Source of the DNA: Chitinophaga sp.
Lineage (GTDB): Bacteria; Bacteroidota; Bacteroidia; Chitinophagales; Chitinophagaceae
Assembly: GCF_017745275.1 (NCBI RefSeq)
Contig: NZ_JAGHZS010000001.1
Coordinates: 496,001-560,000, forward strand
Length of the DNA: 64,000 nt
Direction: 5' to 3'
Position 1 is the first letter of the stretch, and each line of letters begins with the position of its first letter. Positions 1-7,699 of the stretch are shown here, in pieces. The position numbers and the translations under genes are program-made. The notes below the pieces were generated by a model that was given only the letters and a program-made list of their open reading frames with translations, made no database searches and was not told the DNA's origin.

Positions 1-394
1 TAGTGAGCGCACCGGTGAGCTGGTAAGTGTTGGGTTTATCGGCAGCGGTGATACTGGTAGACAACAGGCGCATAACAGGATACTTAGCCGTATTGAAATA
101 TTTCTCGTCCATTAAATCCCGGTCCCGTTTACCAATACCGGTACTAATGGTATTCACCTGTACTGTAGCATCTACAACGGCCGACTTCAGATCATGCGGA
201 TCAAAGCGGACATGACCTTTCAGCCCTTTAAAATACCCGTTGACGGTACTGCTGAAAATAAGGTGGTTGACAATCGTGAATTTCACGGTAGCACCATCAT
301 CAGAGAGGGTGTATTGCTGTGCCTGTACCACACCGGCGCCAAATACCAGGATACTGCATAACAATAGGCGAAGAAGAAATACTGGAGCTTTCAT
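1..394 (-). CDS. YceI-like periplasmic protein (3' part outside window)
   Basis: The reading frame starts at 394 and runs off the left edge, giving 131 visible residues. Residues 1-26 form a typical Sec signal peptide ending near QAQ. The mature part begins with the YceI pattern: a strand-rich start (YTLSDDGATVKFTIVN), then a segment with FKGLKGHVRFDPHDL, and later GIGKRDRDLMDEKYFN followed by YPVMRL. YceI proteins are lipocalin-like barrels that bind isoprenoid-type lipids in the periplasm; the natural ligand here is unknown. A probable terminator separates it from the aspartate decarboxylase gene upstream, so it is probably transcribed alone. The assignment to the family is secure; completeness cannot be judged. 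Confidence 0.85.
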   Translation of the reverse strand, partial: MKAPVFLLRLLLCSILVFGAGVVQAQQYTLSDDGATVKFTIVNHLIFSSTVNGYFKGLKGHVRFDPHDLKSAVVDATVQVNTISTGIGKRDRDLMDEKYFNTAKYPVMRLLSTSITAADKPNTYQLTGALT

Positions 395-459
395 GATACA
401 AAGGTGTTTGTTTACTGGCATTTGGCCAAATCGCGTACCATGTTTCGGTTGGAGGACAT

Positions 460-496
460 AAAAAAAACAGCGGGCTACCCTTGCATAGTCACCCGC
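460..496 (-). terminator. Rho-independent-like terminator after the asparaginase/aspartate decarboxylase operon
   Basis: On the minus strand a GCGGG/CCCGC stem (470-474 with 492-496), extended by a CTA/TAG pairing with a small bulge, is followed by a run of T (A at 460-467 on the plus strand). It lies about 28 bases past the stop of the decarboxylase gene. The bulge makes the stem imperfect. Confidence 0.55.
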
Positions 497-523
497 CGTA
501 TAGCTATCATTATGAAAAAAAGA

Positions 524-2167
524 CTAGTTTTTGCCCGTTTCCTCCTTAAAAGCACTTACGTATTCGTGCATAATCTCCGTAAGACTTTCACCTATAAGCG
601 TGTAAGAATCGGTAGGAAGATTGGCCAGAGATACCCGCACCGACCATTCCGGTCCCGCAAATCCGCCGCCATTGAGCAATACGATAGCCGTTTTTTCTGC
701 CAGCCGGAAAAGAATATCCGTAGGCTCCATTTTCTTTTGCATCCATTTACAGAAGTCTGCCCCATAAATTTTTGTCGCCCAGGACGCAATATCTATCTCC
801 GAATAATAACCAGTGTTCAGGGGATCATCCACCTGTTCCAGTTCTATTTTATCCCATAATAATTTCAGGCGTTTATGTACCAGTTGCTGTGCAATTTGCT
901 TATAGTTATTTTCTTTATCGAGCAATGCAAACAACGCAAACAAGGTCATTTGTGTTTGCTGAGGTAATGAAAGCCCCGCGGTATGATTCAGGGCTACCTG
1001 CCGGCTATCGGCCACCATGCGATCAATGAATTTCATCTTCTCCGGGTGCAGCGTAGTGGAACTATAACGTTTGGCGAGTTCCTTTTTAGCGGAAGCTGGC
1101 AATTCAGCCAACTGCTTATCATAGATGTTATGTTCATGTACAGCAATCACGCCTAAACGCCAACCGGTACAACCGAAGTATTTAGAGAAAGAATATACGC
1201 AGATGGTATTGTAAGGAATTTTCGACAACAACGAATGAAAGTCATTAACAAAAGTGCCGTATACATCATCCGTTACAATCATCAGGTGTGGATTATGTTT
1301 TTTTACGATGGTAGCCAGCTTGTCCATCACTGTTGGCGCAATGGCCCGGGATGGCGGGTTGCTGGGATTCACCGTAAACAGTACTTTGATATCTGTATCT
1401 TTCAGTTTCTCCAGTTCTTCCTCCGGGTACTGCCAGGAGTGCCGGCCTTCTTTCGTTTGTCCGACTGCGTTGATATAAACAACATCAAATTTATAGCGCT
1501 CCAGTTGTGGAATTTCGAGATAAGGTGTAAATGTGGGCACCATCAACGCTATGCGGGAGCCATGTTTCAGCAGTTTGTTCTCCATCAGCGAATCGAAAAT
1601 GTAGCACATGGCTGCGGTACCACCTTCCACGGCAAACAAATCGAATTTGCCTTTGGTCACCTCGCCGGCACACATCTCCTGAACAATATAATCATGCACA
1701 ATAGGCTCAAAGTGTGCCAACATACGGCCCGGCACCGGGTATTCATTGCCGATAATACCTTCCGCCAGTTCAAACACAAAATCATCTTCATTAAATTTAT
1801 GCTGCTGGATACCGTATAAATAAGCCTGCTGGAGCAAGTGAGCACCAGGTGTTTCTTTATGCAATGCGAGGAAGGCTTTAAACCGGTCGGCAATACCACT
1901 TCTTTCCGGAACACCCGCCAGGCCATGATTATCGGCCATGTTACGCCGGCATTCTGCTACGCCAAATTGCCCAAGCAGAAAATAAGCATCTCTCGGCTCA
2001 GTGGCCACCCAGTTGGGGTTACCACGCCCGGCATTCAACATGATCTCCGTACTTTTCCCTGCTTTATTTTCGGCCAGCGAAATGAGGGTATTCTTGAGTT
2101 CAAACGGGCTTAATTTCTGCAATGCACGCTGCTCTGCTACTGTGGTAGTGATATAAGATAGTCCCAT
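524..2167 (-). CDS. asdA: Aspartate 4-decarboxylase (bifunctional aspartate aminotransferase/decarboxylase)
   Basis: This is a 547-residue fold-type I PLP enzyme of the aspartate 4-decarboxylase family, which converts L-aspartate to L-alanine and CO2 in the cytoplasm. Visible signatures are NAGRGNPNW near residue 45, the cofactor-pocket segment FTVNPSNPPSRA, and the PLP-binding lysine at about residue 329 in SFSKYFGCTGWRLG. Length matches the family (about 530-550). There is no signal peptide. It starts 17 bases after the stop of an asparaginase gene, so the two are very likely co-transcribed and form an asparagine to aspartate to alanine route. The aspartate:alanine antiporter AspT that often accompanies this enzyme is not present in the window. 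Confidence 0.9.
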   Translation of the reverse strand: MGLSYITTTVAEQRALQKLSPFELKNTLISLAENKAGKSTEIMLNAGRGNPNWVATEPRDAYFLLGQFGVAECRRNMADNHGLAGVPERSGIADRFKAFLALHKETPGAHLLQQAYLYGIQQHKFNEDDFVFELAEGIIGNEYPVPGRMLAHFEPIVHDYIVQEMCAGEVTKGKFDLFAVEGGTAAMCYIFDSLMENKLLKHGSRIALMVPTFTPYLEIPQLERYKFDVVYINAVGQTKEGRHSWQYPEEELEKLKDTDIKVLFTVNPSNPPSRAIAPTVMDKLATIVKKHNPHLMIVTDDVYGTFVNDFHSLLSKIPYNTICVYSFSKYFGCTGWRLGVIAVHEHNIYDKQLAELPASAKKELAKRYSSTTLHPEKMKFIDRMVADSRQVALNHTAGLSLPQQTQMTLFALFALLDKENNYKQIAQQLVHKRLKLLWDKIELEQVDDPLNTGYYSEIDIASWATKIYGADFCKWMQKKMEPTDILFRLAEKTAIVLLNGGGFAGPEWSVRVSLANLPTDSYTLIGESLTEIMHEYVSAFKEETGKN

Positions 2168-2184
2168 AACTGATTATTAAGACA

Positions 2185-3231
2185 TTAATATTTAAAGAAG
2201 TAACTCTGTAAAATATCTTTGTTGGAAGTTTGGGTGAGCCCCAACATCAGGAGTATCCTGGCTTTCTGGGGATTGAGATCATCGCTCACAATGGTGCCCA
2301 ATGTTTTATCATCAACTTCATCATATTGTGTAACCCTTCCGGAACCAACGTGGCTGGATCTCACTACTACTACGCCTTTTTTTACAGCAGCATCAATGGC
2401 ATCATAAAAAGCTTTATTGAAGTTGCCATTACCCACGCCGGCTATGATGATCCCCTTATATCCGTCTTTTACGAAATTGTTGATAGCACCCGCTTCTGCA
2501 TCTGCATACATGTAGGCAATACCTACTTTAGGTAAGGCTTTATCCCCGGTAATATTAAATGGCGTTTCCTTATCGGCTTTGCGGATTGGATTCATATAAT
2601 AAAATACCTTACCATCGTACACCTGCCCTATGGGCCCCAGGTTAGGAGAGTGAAAAGCGTTCACTTTGGTAGTACTGCCTTTGGAAACATCACGGCCGTC
2701 AAAAATATTTTCGTTAAATACCACCATTACACCGCGGCCATCTGACCTGGGATTGGCGGCTACGGTAACGGCATCATATAAATTTTTAGGGCCGTCTGCA
2801 CTGATGGCGGTGGAGGGCCGCATAGAACCGGTAATGACCACCGGCTTGTTACTACGTATCGTCAGGTTTAAAAAATAAGCGGTTTCCTCCTGTGTATCGG
2901 TGCCATGTGTAATCACAATACCGTCCGCTTCATTATGGGTAAAAATTTCGTTGATACGTTTGTTGAGTTTCATCCAGATATCAATGGTCATATCCTGGCT
3001 ACCTACGTTCGCTATCTGTTCCCCGGTAATATCTGCAATGTTCTCAATACCCGGAACGGCCTTCAGCAAAGATTCAATAGGTACTTTTCCGGCGGTATAA
3101 GCTGCCCTGTCGGCCGATGCGCCTTCTCCGGCAATAGTACCCCCGGTGGCCAGAATAATGACGCGGGGTTTCTGAGCAAAAGCGGTTACACAAACAAATA
3201 ATACGACGATTAAAGTAAATAAGGATCTCAT
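2185..3231 (-). CDS. ansB: Secreted type II L-asparaginase
   Basis: A 348-residue asparaginase hydrolysing asparagine to aspartate and ammonia. Residues 1-19 are a clear signal peptide (cleavage after AFA), so the enzyme should be periplasmic. The two catalytic threonine motifs are both present: ATGGTIAG at 28-35, where Thr32 corresponds to the nucleophile, and HGTDTQEET near residue 110. Size fits the type II family. It is the first gene of a two-gene unit with the aspartate 4-decarboxylase downstream. The upstream region holds a large class I palindrome (3318-3436), which lies between this gene and the end of the preceding minus-strand gene. Confidence 0.92.
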   Translation of the reverse strand: MRSLFTLIVVLFVCVTAFAQKPRVIILATGGTIAGEGASADRAAYTAGKVPIESLLKAVPGIENIADITGEQIANVGSQDMTIDIWMKLNKRINEIFTHNEADGIVITHGTDTQEETAYFLNLTIRSNKPVVITGSMRPSTAISADGPKNLYDAVTVAANPRSDGRGVMVVFNENIFDGRDVSKGSTTKVNAFHSPNLGPIGQVYDGKVFYYMNPIRKADKETPFNITGDKALPKVGIAYMYADAEAGAINNFVKDGYKGIIIAGVGNGNFNKAFYDAIDAAVKKGVVVVRSSHVGSGRVTQYDEVDDKTLGTIVSDDLNPQKARILLMLGLTQTSNKDILQSYFFKY

Positions 3232-3317
3232 ATGTAATGCTTTTAATACCTTTAGATTGTTTGGCAGGAATTGTCAGGATATTAGAACACCGGAAGCCGT
3301 CATATTGTTCGAAAGCA

Positions 3318-3436
3318 GAAAGCTAAAAGCAGAAAGCAAAAAGCTATAAAAGCGATTGCCAGTAGGGAATGAGTAATTTAAATACTCCCTACTGGCAATC
3401 GCTTTTATAGCTTTTTGCTTTCTGCTTTTAGCTTTC
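3318..3436. repeat. Class I heptamer-arm palindrome, copy A
   Basis: Left arm 3318-3368 and right arm 3386-3436 are reverse complements over about 50 bases, with a short AT-rich centre that is itself nearly symmetric. Outer arms consist of heptamers ending AAAGC, followed by the core AGCTATAAAAGCG shared with the other copies. The right arm supplies the last codon and TAA stop of the SRPBCC gene. It sits between two minus-strand genes, so it could act as a terminator for the upstream one. Confidence 0.85.
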
Positions 3437-3853
3437 CGCTACCTTCTTCAACCCATCCAGTATCTGCTTCCAGTTTTCTTTGGAATGATCGCAGGCGGCC
3501 TGGTCTGCAAAATTAGACTGGCTCACTATAAAGTGGGTATTTCCCGGTCCATCTTTCTCAAGGCGATAAATGATGGTAGAGTAGTTTTCTGGAATGTCTT
3601 CTTTACCAGTGCTCAGGTAACTGTAAGATAGCAGCTGATCTTTTTCCACGTCCAGCACTTCTCCTTTCTCTTCATATCGTTGTCCTTCCCATTCGCCGGA
3701 CCAGGTCACGGGGCTTCCTTTTTTCCAATCGCTGTTAACGTCGGTTCCAAAAAAGTATTTCTTGATCTGTGCTTTATCGGTAATGGCGGTCCACACTTTG
3801 GATGCGGGTGCGTGAATATCAACAGATGCTGTCATTGTCAGATGCTTGTCCAT
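3428..3853 (-). CDS. SRPBCC (AHSA1-type) domain protein
   Basis: A 141-residue protein with the activator-of-Hsp90 ATPase 1-like START fold: an opening strand TASVDIHAPASKVW, the middle WKKGSPVTWSGEWEG, and a C-terminal helix SKENWKQILDGLKKV. Members of this family bind small hydrophobic ligands or have no assigned role; no specific function can be read here. No signal peptide. It lies 60 bases downstream of an AraC regulator gene on the same strand and may be co-transcribed with it. The final codon and stop (AGC TAA) are formed by the outer heptamers of the palindrome at 3318-3436. Confidence 0.85.
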   Translation of the reverse strand: MDKHLTMTASVDIHAPASKVWTAITDKAQIKKYFFGTDVNSDWKKGSPVTWSGEWEGQRYEEKGEVLDVEKDQLLSYSYLSTGKEDIPENYSTIIYRLEKDGPGNTHFIVSQSNFADQAACDHSKENWKQILDGLKKVAES

Positions 3854-3913
3854 AATAATGTATTTTAAATGTTACTACAATATTAGGCGGTTACAGCAAG
3901 CATGAATTGCATT

Positions 3914-4825
3914 TTACGGATTAATTCTAACCGAATTAGGGGTAACGCCGAACTTCTTTTTAAAGGCATTATTAAAATGCTGCGGGGTAGCGTAGCCTAA
4001 TTCATAGGCTATTTCTGCCGATGTTTTTTCGGTATCCAGCAGGTATTGATTGGCCAGTTCCAAACGTTGACCGGTTAGGTATTCAAATACGGTGCTGTTA
4101 AATGTTTCCTTAAAGCCCCGTTTAAGTTTATATTCGTTCAGCCCTACCAGTTGTGCTATTTCAGAGAGCCCTGGCGGATCATTTAATCGTTCATGAATCA
4201 GGTCCCGGACCGCAATAATTTTTTCTTTGTCGGCTTTATTTTTCAGGAAGATGTCTTTCTTCGCCGCAGCATAATTATAAGCTTCTGCCGATAGCACCAG
4301 CAATTCGATACTTTTCGATAAAAGAAATAATTTCTTCAATTGCCCGGTAAAGCGACATTGCATGATTTGCCCGATCACGGCCTGTGTAGCGGGATCAATA
4401 GGACCCCAGTTTTCAGAGAGCAGTGCATGCCGGCCTGCCAGGATATGCTCACAAAACCGCTGCAATGAATCGTTGCCTGTTTGCGTAAATTCAATGAACA
4501 GGCTTTTGGGAAACTGTATACCGAACGTTTCTATTTCAGGCGTTTTGGGCTGTACTTCTATTTCAAAGCCATCGGAGTACATAATGTTATGATGCCCGCC
4601 TACCAGGTCAAAGGCGCGGTTCAGTTGTTTGTAGGAAAAGGCGTAATCGCCTTTCATTCCAAAATGCAGCCGTACTACATCGCTGTCGTTACTGGTACGC
4701 AGTGTATCAGCCTTGCTGTAATCAGAGATCGTATGTGTAAGGCGGATATCATCGCTGTACCAGTCAGTAACAGTGGTAACGCTGTGAGGGGTCGTTATTT
4801 CATATTGCTTATCATAATTCCTCAT
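3914..4825 (-). CDS. AraC family transcriptional regulator
   Basis: A 303-residue one-component regulator. The C-terminal ~100 residues contain the double helix-turn-helix: first HTH LSEIAQLVGLNEYKLKRGFK, second HTH in TSAEIAYELGYATPQHFNNAFK, ending with the usual FGVTPNSVR. The N-terminal two thirds is an unassigned ligand-sensing region typical of the PchR-like group in Bacteroidota. It is divergent from an aldo/keto reductase across 161 bases and upstream of an SRPBCC gene, so it plausibly controls one or both; the inducer cannot be inferred. Confidence 0.9.
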   Translation of the reverse strand: MRNYDKQYEITTPHSVTTVTDWYSDDIRLTHTISDYSKADTLRTSNDSDVVRLHFGMKGDYAFSYKQLNRAFDLVGGHHNIMYSDGFEIEVQPKTPEIETFGIQFPKSLFIEFTQTGNDSLQRFCEHILAGRHALLSENWGPIDPATQAVIGQIMQCRFTGQLKKLFLLSKSIELLVLSAEAYNYAAAKKDIFLKNKADKEKIIAVRDLIHERLNDPPGLSEIAQLVGLNEYKLKRGFKETFNSTVFEYLTGQRLELANQYLLDTEKTSAEIAYELGYATPQHFNNAFKKKFGVTPNSVRINP

Positions 4826-4919
4826 ACACTTTAAAATTACGAATAATCACTACCTTTAAAAAACAATCCTATGTATTGATCTCTTTGAAAAGCACAATTA
4901 ATTCTGGTACTACTACAAT

Positions 4920-4947
4920 TTTGGGCCAAACAGGCCATTTACCTTTG
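4920..4947 (+). promoter_or_regulatory. Bacteroidota-type promoter for the aldo/keto reductase
   Basis: TACCTTTG at 4940-4947 matches the TAnnTTTG -7 box exactly. A TTTG at 4920-4923 could be the -33 element, with a somewhat short 16-base spacer. The same stretch holds the inverted repeat GGGCC/GGCC, a possible regulator site. The start codon is 39 bases downstream of the box. Confidence 0.5.
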
Positions 4948-4986
4948 CTAATCCATTAACAAAACATCATAAAAGCAGATTATCAC

Positions 4987-5973
4987 ATGGAATACAGAAC
5001 ATTAGGAACTACAGACGTAAAGCTGTCTGCCATTGGTTTGGGCTGTATGGGCATGAGTGATGCCTACGGTATACCCGATGACGTGGAATCTATTGCCACA
5101 CTTGAAAAAGCGCTTGAAATAGGTATCAATTTCTGGGATACAGCCGACGTATATGCGTCTGGCAAAAACGAGGAGTTGATTTCGAAGGTGCTGAAACCCA
5201 ATCGCAACAAGATCTTTATAGCCACCAAGTTTGGATTTTCTATGGATAAGGAAGTCAGCGCCGGTAAATTTGACGGTTCTCCTGCCTACATGAGAAAGGC
5301 CGTGGAAGCCAGTCTGAAACGCCTCCAAACAGATGTGATCGATTTATACTATGCACACCGTATTGATCCGAATGTGCCGGTAGAAGAGATGGTTGGCGGC
5401 ATGGCCGACCTGGTAAAAGAAGGTAAGGTACGCTACCTGGGCCTGTCTGAAGCCTCCGCCAACACCCTGCGCAAAGCATATGCAGTGCATCCGATCAGCG
5501 CACTGCAGAGTGAATATTCGCTGCTGACCAGGAATGTGGAAAAAGAAATATTGCCGGTGTGCAGGGAGCTGGGCATCACCTTTGTGCCCTTCAGCCCACT
5601 GGCCCGTGGCCTCGTGACCAACAACCTCGACGTCTCCAAATTGGCAGATGACGATTTCCGGAAACAACTGCCCCGCTACCAGGCCGAATATGCCGAAAAC
5701 AACCGCCTGCTGACTGCCGGATTTGCTGAACTGGCTGCCGCTAAAAACTGTAGCCCCGCCCAACTGGCACTTGCCTGGGTACTGGCACAGGGAGAAGATA
5801 TCATCCCCATCCCCGGCACCAAAAGAAGAAAATACCTGCTGGACAATGCCGGCGCTATCAATGTACACTTAACAGCTACCGACCTGCAAAACCTGGATGA
5901 CTTGCTGAGAAAATATCCAAACACCGGCGAGCGGTATTCTGAGAGCATGAATAGGTTGGTGGATAAAAGCTAA
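4987..5973 (+). CDS. Aldo/keto reductase
   Basis: A 328-residue cytosolic NADPH-dependent oxidoreductase of the aldo/keto reductase superfamily, close to the AKR13/YajO-like group. The catalytic tetrad is visible: Asp51 and Tyr56 (WDTADVY), Lys81 (ATKFGF) and His124 (YYAHRIDP). The C-terminal NADP-binding part is seen in [15 protein letters not shown]. The natural substrate is unknown. It is transcribed away from an AraC regulator gene, a common arrangement for local control. Its last codons, DKS then TAA, run into the outer part of a class II palindrome. Confidence 0.92.
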   Translation: MEYRTLGTTDVKLSAIGLGCMGMSDAYGIPDDVESIATLEKALEIGINFWDTADVYASGKNEELISKVLKPNRNKIFIATKFGFSMDKEVSAGKFDGSPAYMRKAVEASLKRLQTDVIDLYYAHRIDPNVPVEEMVGGMADLVKEGKVRYLGLSEASANTLRKAYAVHPISALQSEYSLLTRNVEKEILPVCRELGITFVPFSPLARGLVTNNLDVSKLADDDFRKQLPRYQAEYAENNRLLTAGFAELAAAKNCSPAQLALAWVLAQGEDIIPIPGTKRRKYLLDNAGAINVHLTATDLQNLDDLLRKYPNTGERYSESMNRLVDKS

Positions 5974-5985
5974 CAATTAGCCATT

Positions 5986-6070
5986 AGCTTTTAGCCATTA
6001 GCTTTTAGCAAAAAATGCAGCGGAGATAATCTTCGCTGCATTTTTTGCTAAAAGCTAATGGCTAAAAGCT
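5986..6070. repeat. Class II palindrome, copy B (probable bidirectional terminator)
   Basis: Perfect 37-base arms at 5986-6022 and 6034-6070 enclose the 11-base loop 6023-6033. Outer arms contain two staggered copies of TTAGCCATTAGC-like units; the inner stem is GCAAAAAATGCAGCG with its complement. It lies between convergent genes and contains the stop of the sulfatase gene. The loop GAGATAA..TCTT is shared, in reverse orientation, with the copy at 44853-44915. Confidence 0.85.
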
Positions 6071-7508
6071 ATTTAAAAAACGGATACAGCGATGTCTCCA
6101 CATGCGCCTCTTTCATATATCCCGCCATTTTCGCGGCAATATCCGGATGCGCTGCAGCTACATTTTTTGTTTCTGCCGGATCAACGGTCAGGTCATATAA
6201 CTCTACCGCGCCATCCGGATGTTGCTGTGCCTGTTGCCGCACTGCTTTCCATTTGCCTTGTCGTACTGCCTGGCGACCGCCATCTTCATGAAACTCCCAG
6301 TACAGGTAAGCATGTTGCCGCTGTCCTTTGCCGCCTGTTAATGTAGGCAACAGGGATACCCCATCTGTGTGGGGCAGCGAAGGCGCCTTGGTAAGGGCGG
6401 CCAGCGTAGGCATAATGTCCCAGAACGCACCCTGGAAAGTGTTGGTGCTGCCGGCCTTTATGCGCCCCGGCCACCGCGCTATGAAAGGCTCGCGGATACC
6501 TCCTTCATACAAATCCCTTTTTACACCACGCAGGCCACCTGCGCTATTGAAGAAAGCGGGATCTGCACCACCTTCTGTATGTGGACCATTATCACTGGTA
6601 AATATCACGAGGGTGTTTTTGTCCAGTCCCAACGCTTTGAGGCGGGCCATTACCTCTCCTACGTAATTGTCCAGGCGGGTTACCATGGTGGCAAAAGTGG
6701 CGTGCGGATAAGCCTGGGAAGCGTATCCCGCCACGGTGGCCTTAGGGCCATAATCGTTACCTTTGTAAGGCTTCTCTGCAAATTTGCCTTTGAAGTGCCG
6801 GAACAAACTATCCTCAGGTACCTGCAGCTCGGCATGTGGCAAGGTATAAGTCAGGTATAAAAAGAAAGGTTTGCTTTTGTTTTCTTCGAGGAAACGCAGC
6901 GCCTGCTGCTGGATCATGTCCGGCGCGTAGGTGCTCATACGCTCCAGTTCTCCGTTTTCCGGCAATACGACCCTGGTATCGTTATCCCACAGGTGGGTGG
7001 GGAAAAAGCGGTGCGACTGCCGCTGGCAATTGTACCCGTAAAAGCGGTCCGTTCCATGGCGCAGCGGATCGCCGGAAGTTCCCACAGGTCCCAATCCCCA
7101 CTTACCAAAGATACCGGAAGTATATCCTGCCCTTTTCAGTACTTCCATCACCGTTATAACGGTATCGGCTATAGGTTGCTGGCCCTCAGGCTGTACTTCT
7201 TTGTTGCCGCGGATAAAAGTATGGCCCGTATGTAATCCTGTAATCAGCGAAGCCCTGGAAGGAGCGCAAACAGATGTCCCCGCATAAAACTGCGTAAACC
7301 GCATGCCTTGTTTGGCCAACTGATCAATATGTGGAGTGCTGAATTTTTGTTGACCATATGCACTCAGGTCACCATAACCTAAATCATCTGCCAGGATAAA
7401 AACGATATTGGGAGTAGCGGTTGATTTTTGCTGCCCTTGTACAGGCGCCGACAACAGCGCGCAGCCTGCTACGGCAGGTAGCAGCCGGGTAAAGATGTTC
7501 CTCTTCAT
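6069..7508 (-). CDS. Secreted arylsulfatase-type sulfatase
   Basis: A 479-residue S1-family sulfatase hydrolysing sulfate esters in the periplasm. Residues 1-26 are a signal peptide ending VQG. The formylglycine motif CAPSR is at 81-85 with Cys81 as the residue to be modified. Metal-binding acidic residues are seen in ILADDLGYGD near 41-42 and in FTSDNGPHTEGG. The presence of the Cys-type motif implies a formylglycine-generating enzyme elsewhere. The substrate is not determinable; it stands alone, not inside a sulfated-glycan locus. The stop codon lies inside the class II palindrome. Confidence 0.93.
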   Translation of the reverse strand: MKRNIFTRLLPAVAGCALLSAPVQGQQKSTATPNIVFILADDLGYGDLSAYGQQKFSTPHIDQLAKQGMRFTQFYAGTSVCAPSRASLITGLHTGHTFIRGNKEVQPEGQQPIADTVITVMEVLKRAGYTSGIFGKWGLGPVGTSGDPLRHGTDRFYGYNCQRQSHRFFPTHLWDNDTRVVLPENGELERMSTYAPDMIQQQALRFLEENKSKPFFLYLTYTLPHAELQVPEDSLFRHFKGKFAEKPYKGNDYGPKATVAGYASQAYPHATFATMVTRLDNYVGEVMARLKALGLDKNTLVIFTSDNGPHTEGGADPAFFNSAGGLRGVKRDLYEGGIREPFIARWPGRIKAGSTNTFQGAFWDIMPTLAALTKAPSLPHTDGVSLLPTLTGGKGQRQHAYLYWEFHEDGGRQAVRQGKWKAVRQQAQQHPDGAVELYDLTVDPAETKNVAAAHPDIAAKMAGYMKEAHVETSLYPFFK

Positions 7509-7669
7509 AGTACTTCATTGTTCTTGGTCCGGCCAAAATACAAAGTATTCCCGAAGTATTATATACAAATGACGACCCTTTCGGCGCACTCAAATTATTC
7601 AGTATGCCCTGCTGGTAGAAAAACCAGCCGCATTGGTAGAAAAACCCGGATATCAAAGGGAGATGGGGA

Positions 7670-7677
7670 TACTTTTG
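7670..7677 (+). promoter_or_regulatory. TAnnTTTG -7 box upstream of the phospholipase C-like gene
   Basis: TACTTTTG at 7670-7677 is an exact match to the Bacteroidota -7 box and lies 22 bases before the start codon at 7700. No TTG was found at the expected -33 distance, so support is from the single box. Confidence 0.4.
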
Positions 7678-7699
7678 AATAGTAACCTGCAAACGCTAT

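Noticed and set aside
1..394. Truncated YceI gene as a pseudogene
   Set aside because: The frame simply runs off the window edge; no internal stop or frameshift is present.
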